DNA of 64,000 bases. Source: Mesomycoplasma ovipneumoniae. Its GTDB lineage: Bacteria > Bacillota_I > Bacilli_A > Mycoplasmatales > Metamycoplasmataceae. The position numbers were made by a program, and so were the translations under genes. Positions 57,260 through 64,000 of this stretch are shown here, piece after piece (positions within the stretch are counted from its first letter, which is position 1; each line of letters starts with the position of its first letter). The notes beneath the pieces are model-generated. The model ran no database searches. It worked only from the letters and a program-made list of their open reading frames with translations, and had not been told where the DNA came from. The stretch is from NCBI GenBank assembly GCA_009756935.1, contig VZDP01000002.1:325586-389585 (forward strand), given 5' to 3'.

Positions 57260-59282
57260 GGGAGTGTTCATAATCTTGTGTTTTAAATTTTTATCGATTT
57301 TTCAAATAGAAATGCAATCTAATTTAATTTTACATTATTTATAACCGATTAGGGAAAATAATTTCTAATTGTTTTTTAATCATGAATCAATTTCTTACCT
57401 TTTGTCATTTTATAGATGCGTTTTGGAGAGTTAAATAAGTTATTTTTGAAAGGTAATTTACACTTTGAATTCCGCCTTTTTTTTAAGTAATTTTATGGTA
57501 TAATTATACACTATGAAAAAGCAAAATTTGTTTTTATTTAATGTTTGAGGATCTTCAAAAGATAAACCATATAAATATGTTGGCTGAACACAAGGTTATG
57601 GCAAAGGTCCAAAACGTTGATTTAGTTTAGGAAATGAGCGGAATTTGGAAAAAATTAATCCAAATGCTGTTCAAATTATCAAAGAAAAATTGAAATTGTT
57701 TTCAAATTTAGATGACAAAGATAAAGTCAAGGCTATTTTACTTGATTCTATTAAAAATTCAAGCATAATCGAAGGTTCGGTTTTTGTTGGCGGGGAATTA
57801 ATTGAAAAACTTATTGAAAAGCACAATATTTTTGAATCACTTCCTAAAAGTAGACATAAAAATATGAAAGAAATTTTTAACTACTTAATTTCAAAACGGA
57901 TCACTGATCCTGGCAGCATTATTAATGCTTTTGATAAAAAAGATGACTACTCAAATCAAATAAATGCTTCCAAAAATAGCTTTTATAGACTCCTAGATCT
58001 TGTCTTTGAGTCACAAAATCAACTTTTAAATAGTGTCAACAAAATGGTAACAAGCGAACTTGGAAAAAGGGACAATGAATTTTATTTTGACTCATCAACA
58101 GTCTATTTTGAGACATTTGAAAGAAATGGATTAAGAATTCCTGGCTATTCTAAAGATGCTAAATTCAAAGAAGACCAAATTGTCATTGGCTTAGCGTGTG
58201 ATAAAAATGGTATTCCTTTTCATATTAAAGTTTTTAAAGGAAATACCGGCGATTCTAGTACATTAATCCCTTTTGTATTAGATGTTGAATCCAAATATAA
58301 TATCAAAAATATGACAATAATCGCTGATCGTGGCATGTCAACTGCCGCAAATATTCGATTTCTTGAATCAAGAAACTATAATTTCATTATTTCTTATCGT
58401 GCAAAGGTAGGAACTCAAAAATTCAAAAATTATTTACTAGATCCTAGCGATTATGTTAATGTAAATGCTGATTTTAAGTATAAAAAAGAAGAATTTTATT
58501 CATCTTATAAAAATAAAAGATACACCGAAAATATTAGAAGAAGAATTATTACTTACAGTACAAAAAGAGCAATAAAAGACAGAAAAGCTCGCGAAGAGCA
58601 AATCCAAAGTTTTATTAAAAAACAAAATAAAGACGGTTTTATTGAAGTAAACAAATTGTTTGGTAAAAAACCTAAATATTTTAAGGAAATTTCAAACATG
58701 AAATTTGAATTAGATCAAAGTAAAATTGACAAAGACAAACAATTTGATGGTTACTATGTTTATGAAACAAATATACTAAATTCGAATGTCTTAGATATAG
58801 TTGAAAAATACCAAAAACAGTGGAATATTGAAGCTAATTTTAGAAGTCTAAAAGGTTTATTGAATATTCGACCTGTATTTTTAAGAATTGACGAGCATAT
58901 TCTAGCTCATACACTTTTGTGTTTTATTTCACTAGTTATTTTAAAAACTATAATATTTAAAATCAACAAACATATTAGTGATAACAAGTTATTTGAAAAC
59001 AATCAATTAACTGAAGTTGGTTTAGTAACGATGTTGCAAAAATTAAGACAAAGGGTTGAATTTAACACTTTAGATCAGCAAATGATATTTAAAAATCGCG
59101 ATGGTGTGCCTAGTGATCCGAATATTTGGAATAGGTATGATTTTTACTTTGATATCTTAATAAATCAGTAAAAAAATTGTAATTAACTTTTACCAAAAAA
59201 CTTAAAAAACTGCCTAAAACCAGATGCTTTTTTAAAATTACCTTATCAAACTGGGAAACTCGGGAAAATTATGAATACTCCC
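57260..59282 (+). mobile_element. Intact IS1634-family insertion sequence (2023 bp)
   Basis: Terminal inverted repeats GGGAGTGTTCATAAT (57260-57274) and ATTATGAATACTCCC (59268-59282), one mismatch. Both sides carry the 6-bp direct repeat TAAATT (57254-57259 and 59283-59288), a target-site duplication, which shows a fairly recent insertion. One transposase gene fills the element. The inner right end (59205-59265) is similar to the distal end of repeat R. Confidence 0.93.
57513..59171 (+). CDS. IS1634-family DDE transposase
   Basis: 552 aa. ATG 57513 is 10 nt after an extended -10 TGGTATAAT, so the message is nearly leaderless. First Asp in FYFDSSTVYFE (near residue 193), second Asp in IADRGMST (near 272), Glu in QWNIEANFRSLKG near 440: the DDE triad of the IS4/IS1634 group. 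Three early Trp are TGA (NVWGSS, GWTQ, KRWF), two later ones TGG. No frameshift or stop, so it is probably active. Confidence 0.93.
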
Positions 59283-59296
59283 TAAATTTGTTTGCT

Positions 59297-59340
59297 TAAT
59301 CATAAAAAAACCCCGTTTTTACGAGGTTTTTTTATGATTA
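59297..59340. terminator. Bidirectional terminator
   Basis: Long near-perfect stem TAATCATA7-CC(C)CGT / ACGAGG-T7-ATGATTA with a 4-nt loop and T runs on both strands. It separates the IS from the minus-strand nuclease operon. Confidence 0.85.
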
Positions 59341-59349
59341 AAATTTGTG

Positions 59350-59462
59350 ATTAGACATATTCAGATCTAAATTTTTCAAAAAGTTTATTATATTCTTCTT
59401 CAGTTTGAGGTGTGTTAAATAAAACAAAACCTTTAAAGGTGATACCGGTTTCCCTTTCATTT
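59350..59462 (-). other. Short C-terminal remnant ORF
   Basis: A minus-strand frame ending at TAA/TAG near 59353 contains ETGITFKGFVLFNTPQTEEE and KLFEKFRSEYV, with no start codon (TAA just upstream). I do not recognise it; it may be the tail of a gene broken long ago. Confidence 0.3.
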
Positions 59463-60110
59463 TTATTTCTTTAACTTTTTAAGGCCATAAATTGTTGAAA
59501 TATCTTCTTTTCAAAGCATAAATTTACTTTTTTTGGCAGATTCTTGGGCTTTTAAAATTTGGTCAATTAAACTTTTATATTCGGGATAATAATAAGTTTT
59601 TTTAGGATTTTGATATTGGGCATAACGATGAATTGCAAGACCTTCGCTAACCATTTTGATATTAATGATCTCGCCCTTTTCGTTTTTCAGAACAACAATA
59701 ATCCGCTCATAGGGATCATGTCCGACAATTTCAAATGAAATTCAGCGATTTAAAATTAGTTGTTCTAGACGTTTTTTGGCTATTAAACCGTGAAATTTCA
59801 TAGTTTTTACATTAATTAAACGATTTGGACGGCTGAGTTCAAGTTCAGGAGTGTCAATCCCAAAAATTCGAAAACGTATACCGTTTTTATCAGTGAAAGT
59901 GTCCCCGTCATAAACACTTTTTATAAATGTTGTATAAGTTAAGCCTTGTTTAATTCGTGAATTTTTAGAAAAAATAGGTAGTTTTTTTATTGGATTTAAG
60001 CCATCAGTTGCAACTGTTTTTTCTGAAATAATTTCTGAAAGATAATCATAACAACTTGTAAGCGAAAAAAGTGGCAAAAATCCTGGAACTAATAGTAATT
60101 TTTTAAAAAT
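59463..60110 (-). CDS. Secreted thermonuclease-like lipoprotein (SNase family)
   Basis: 215 aa. A staphylococcal-nuclease domain: VYDGDTFTDKNGIRFRIFGIDTPEL (first catalytic Asp/Arg cluster), KTMKFHGLIAKKRLEQLI, then VGHDPYERIIVVLKNEKGE with catalytic Arg, and KMVSEGLAIHRY. Glu of the triad lies in TPELE/YE. Upstream in frame is FKKLLLVPGFLPLFSLTSC, a signal peptide with lipobox LTSC, so the mature protein is lipid-anchored. There is no ATG: GGGAGG is placed 7 nt before ATT 60108-60110, the likely start; TTG 60077 would remove the signal. Overlaps smpB by 22 nt. Mycoplasmas use such nucleases to obtain nucleotides and degrade host DNA traps. Confidence 0.87.
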
Positions 60111-60526
60111 TTTTGTGCCTCCCTTTTTTGATCTCGTTCTTTTATGGCGTTTCTTTTGTCAACCTTAGTTTTCCCTTTTGCAAGTGCAATTTCGATTTTG
60201 ATTCTGCGGTTTTTTAGACCAACAAAAAGTGGAATAATTGTTAATTTTTGTGTAACTTTTTCTTTAAAAATTTTTTTTAACTCATGTTTGTGCAATAAAA
60301 GTTTTCTTGAGCGATCAGTTTGACCTCGGGATCCTTTATAAGCGCTAATTGTTGCATTTGACAAATAAAGTTCTAAACCCTTAAAATAACAAAAAGAACC
60401 TACAAGCGATATATTTTTTGCCTGAACAGATTTAACTTCTCATCCTTCTAAGACAATTCCCGCTGTAAATTTGCTAATTATTTCGTAGTCAAAATAAGCT
60501 CTTTTATTTTCAATTAAAATTTTCAT
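60089..60526 (-). CDS. smpB: SsrA-binding protein
   Basis: 145 aa, typical SmpB length. N-terminal IENKRAYFDYEII, then GIVLEGWEVKSV (with TGA Trp), SNATISAYKG, DRSRKLLLHKHEL and the basic tail KGKTKVDKRNAIKERDQKRE that is family-typical. It binds tmRNA and rescues stalled ribosomes. It is the first gene of a two-gene unit with the nuclease. Confidence 0.95.
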
Positions 60527-60587
60527 CTTCGAACCTAAAAAATTATATAATTATATTCAAAATAATTTTATATAAAAAAAGGCAAAA

Positions 60588-63203
60588 ATGATCAAAAAAG
60601 AAAAAAAAGAGAAAATCGACTATAAAAATACCGATAAAATTACATTTTTAGAGGAAATTGACAAAACAAAGGGGCTTAATCAAGAACAGATTGAAAGATC
60701 AAAAAATTTTTTTGGCGAAAACAGACTACCAAAAATTCCGGAAAAATCATTATTTTTCCGTATTTTATTGCAACTAAAAGAGCCGCTTACCTTAGTTTTA
60801 ATTTTTGTTATTATTATTTCGGTTATCATTAGTTCGGTTTTTGAACATGACTTGCCTTTTTGGGCTAAATTAATTTCGTATCTTGAGCCAGTAGTTATTG
60901 CTTTAATTATTGCAATTAATGTTTTTTTCTCTTTGGTACAAGAAACTAAATCAAAAAAAGCAATAGATGCAATTTCAGATCTTAACTCGCCAGTTTCGAC
61001 ACTAATTCGTGATGGGAAAAAAATAAGCTTAAAATCTGATGAGATTTTAGTAGGGGATATTCTTGAAGTTAGCTCTGGTGATTTAATTAGCGCCGATGGA
61101 TTTGTAATTGAAAATAAAGAATTATCCGTATCTGAGGCAATTCTTACTGGTGAGTCAACATCAGTTTTTAAAGATGAATTTAAAAATTGGGGCGATAAAG
61201 CCGCAAAAGTTTACAGTGGAACAAGTGTCTTAAATGGACAGGCAAAAATTTTAGTATCAGATGTTGGTCAGAATACTGAACTTGGAAAAATTGCTTCACT
61301 TGTGACAAAAACAGCCGAATTAGAATCACCACTTCAGAAAAAAATTGCTAAATTTTCAAAAATTATCACTTTTATTGCCGCATTTTTAGCAATTTCTTTC
61401 TTTTTTATTTATATATTTTTGGTTGAAAATGGCGATTTTAACCAGTCAAAACACGCAGTTATAATATCACTTTCACTAGCAATTGGCTTTATTCCCGAGG
61501 GTTTGATTCCGCTTGTTACTATAAATTTAATTATTGGTGTTAAAAAATTAGCAAAAAATAATGCAATTGTAAAAGATTTAAAAACAATTGAAACTCTTGG
61601 AGCAGTTTCAATTGTTTGTTCAGATAAAACTGGGACAATAACTGAAAATAAAATGCAAATTAAGGAAATTTATTATCACCAAATTGAGTCAAAAAATTTC
61701 TGGACACAAGCTGTTTTAAATACAACAGCATATAGTTTTTTTGATAAGTCAGTTGAAAAATATTACGGTGATCCTGAGGAAATTTTAATTTTACAAAAGG
61801 CAAAAACTTTTGAAATTCAAAAAGAAGTAGTTGAAAAACAACACAAATTTTTAGACAAAATTGTCTTTAATTCCAAACTTAAATTTTCAGCTACTTTTTA
61901 TGAAATTGATAATAAAAAGTTTCTTTTCATCAAAGGTGCTCCTGAAATTATTTTTAAAAAGGCGGACAATTTAGACCCTATTTTAGAAGAAAAATTAACC
62001 CAAATGCAAAATTTAGGATATCGTATTTTTGCATTTGGGTATCGTGAAATTAAAAATGAACTTCAACCTAATGAAAATCTAGAAAATTATGTAAAAAACA
62101 TAAATATTTCAGGCCTTGTATGTTTTCAAGACCCACCTCGGAAAGAAATTAAACCGATTGTCAAAAATCTTTTAGATGCAGAAATTAAAACGATAATGAT
62201 AACAGGTGATAATTTTCACACTGCCGCAACAATTGCAAAAAATGTTGAAATTTTAGGTCCTGAATCACTTGCAACAGGCAACCCTGATTGAAAAAAAGAT
62301 GACTTTTGGCGTGAAAATGTTGAAAAATTTCACCTTTATTCACGTGTTCAACCAGAAGATAAATTAGAAATTGTCGGCGCACTACAGTCAAAAAAACATG
62401 TTGTTGCTATGTTAGGTGACGGGGTTAACGATGCTCCTTCATTAAAAAAAGCCGATGTTGGTTTTGCAATGGGAATAACTGGCTCACAAGTTTCAAAACA
62501 GGTTGCAAATGTTGTTTTAGCCGATGATAATTTTAAAACTCTCTATCAAGCAATAAAAATTGGCCGTAATATTGTTGCAAATATTAAAAAACTGTTTGTT
62601 TTTTTACTTGTTGCTAATTTTTCAATGCTTTTATCAGTTATTTTTGCAACTTTACTTTTTAAGGAACAAATTTTTACGTCACTACAAATACTTTGAATAA
62701 ATGTTGTTTCTGAAACTTTCGGGGGAATTGCCCTTGGCCTTACAAATATTTCAAAAAACGTTATGAATAAAAGCTTTTTAAACGAAAATAAATCACTTTT
62801 TAATAAAAAACTGGTTTTTAGCATAATGTTTTGGGCAATTTTCATCTCATTTTTAGCACTGCTAAGTTTTTGAATCACAAATTCACAAACTTTTTCCTTT
62901 TTAATTATCAGTATTAGCCTTTCAAGTCTTTCTTATATACTTGCCGCCGATGAGAATATTTTTAAATATAAATTTGCAGATCTAAAATTTTTACACCTTG
63001 GTTTTTTAGCTAGTTTTACTTCAATTCTAATTGTTTCCTTTATTCCCGGAATAAATTTTGTTTTTTCCCAAAATGATTTTAGCAACTCAAACTATCTTAT
63101 TTTAAAAAATAATTATAATTATCTGTTACTTTTAACTATTTTTGCCCCGTTTGTATTAGACCAAATTCTAAAATTTTTTAAAATATACTTTAAAAAATTT
63201 TAA
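60588..63203 (+). CDS. Cation-transporting P-type ATPase (Ca2+-ATPase-like, P2 class)
   Basis: 871 aa, full length. Actuator LTGESTSV near 185, membrane motif FIPEGLIPLVTINL near 300 (PEGL as in calcium pumps), phosphorylation DKTGT near 345 within CSDKTGTITENK, nucleotide-binding KGAPE, and hinge MLGDGVNDAPSLKKADVGFAMG. About ten membrane helices. One TGA Trp at 62289 splits it for standard-code tools. It expels Ca2+ or another cation; the exact ion is not fixed by sequence. Divergent from smpB with a 61-bp shared promoter gap. Confidence 0.94.
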
Positions 63204-64000
63204 TTAATTTTGATTTTTTCAACAATCAAGATCCACTGTGGTTTCATCAAATTTTGATGGGTCTTCAATATTAAACAAAATATACAACATTGTTCGCTTT
63301 ATGCGTGAATTAGTATAACGTTTTGAATTGGTGGCACTCAAAAAACTATCTAAGTCCGGTTGGTCGATATGTTTTTTGAATAAATTTTCAATTCCTTCTT
63401 TTACTAGTCAAATTTTTCTTAGTGATTCAGGCGACTTTTGACGAATAATTTCCTGAAATTTTGGATATAACAAGGCTAACGAACAAACTGGTTGGCTAAA
63501 TTCCATTGGCGAAAACTGAGAAATTGACTTATTTTGGCTAATTAATTTTCGCAAGTATGTTGCTGATGCAAACTTTCCAGTTGGTGTTGTTTCATTATAA
63601 TCAACAGTTCTTTTAAGACTATATGCCTGAATTGGATAATTATTTAGCACAATTTGTTTAACATATTCAAACCCGAGAATATCATTAGGGTAAATAATTT
63701 TTTGCGAACTGATTTTTTCAAGGGCAATTGCAGCTGCATTTGGAAAAGAATTGCCTAATTTTAATGCTTTTTTAAGATGAACATTATATTCATCAATGTT
63801 ATTTTTTCACAAATTTGCTAAATTATACAGATTTTGAACATCATTTGATTCTGATCCAAAAATAATTTTGTCTATTTTATGGTCAAAAATTAATTTTAGC
63901 GCGCCTTGGGCAAAAATATGAGCAGCTTGACTTGTGTATTCAAAAGGCAATCTAATTACAAAATCAGCTCCATATTTTAGTGCTATTTTCTTTTTTGTTT
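63204..64000 (-). CDS. tmcAL: tRNA(Met) cytidine acetate ligase, partial
   Basis: The 5' end is outside the window; stop TAA 63204-63206 touches the ATPase stop tail to tail. Nucleotidyltransferase-like elements [27 protein letters not shown], and [27 protein letters not shown] match the YlbM/UPF0348 family, now TmcAL, which makes N4-acetylcytidine in elongator tRNA-Met from acetate and ATP. Confidence 0.85.

Overview
The window is AT-rich mycoplasma DNA in which UGA encodes tryptophan. Many proteins only read through if TGA is Trp, so coordinates here were rebuilt with genetic code 4. The mix of an immunoglobulin-blocking (MIB-like) protein, giant DUF1410-type surface proteins, an IS1634-type insertion sequence and R-M cassettes suggests a respiratory mycoplasma near the M. 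hyopneumoniae / M. ovipneumoniae / M. dispar cluster. That placement is an inference.

Layout. 1-7236 is mostly housekeeping: MIB-like protein (cut by the window edge), metK, a lone ABC ATPase, two tandem azoreductases, rpmE, a Dps-like protein and an RluD-type pseudouridine synthase. 7240-19094 is an accessory region. It holds two unrelated restriction-modification cassettes, a GIY-YIG/helicase/methylase system (8002-12992) and a HaeIII-like GGCC system (16110-18102), plus one unknown membrane protein, tRNA-Leu and tRNA-Ser. Copies of one ~0.45-0.6 kb repeat lie before and after each cassette.

19108-45178 is a 26-kb surface-protein locus on the minus strand. It has an intact 4016-aa gene, a tandem paralog broken by a frameshift and by a local inverted duplication, and a 2-kb 3' fragment of a third copy in inverted orientation. 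Both large proteins carry repeated Ig/FN3-like modules and repeated furin-like basic motifs.

45541-54105 starts with another repeat copy facing a truncated HTH-cytosine methylase gene. Then come a class M sirtuin with a GcvH-like lipoyl protein, a secreted protein followed by two MacB-type ABC transporters, and a remnant of fructose-bisphosphate aldolase. 54105-64000 has hisS lacking its 5' end and fused to that aldolase remnant, aspS, an intact IS1634-type element with a 6-bp target duplication, a secreted lipoprotein nuclease, smpB, a P-type cation ATPase and part of tmcAL.

The most unusual theme is the repeat family. Six copies carry a promoter TTGGT(C/T)-N16-TATAAT. In the full copies it follows a long poly-A run, and it is followed by a Shine-Dalgarno site, a short start-stop ORF (4-23 codons), conserved hairpins and an end resembling the IS right end. 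The repeats sit directly upstream of, and point into, all three R-M loci in the window.
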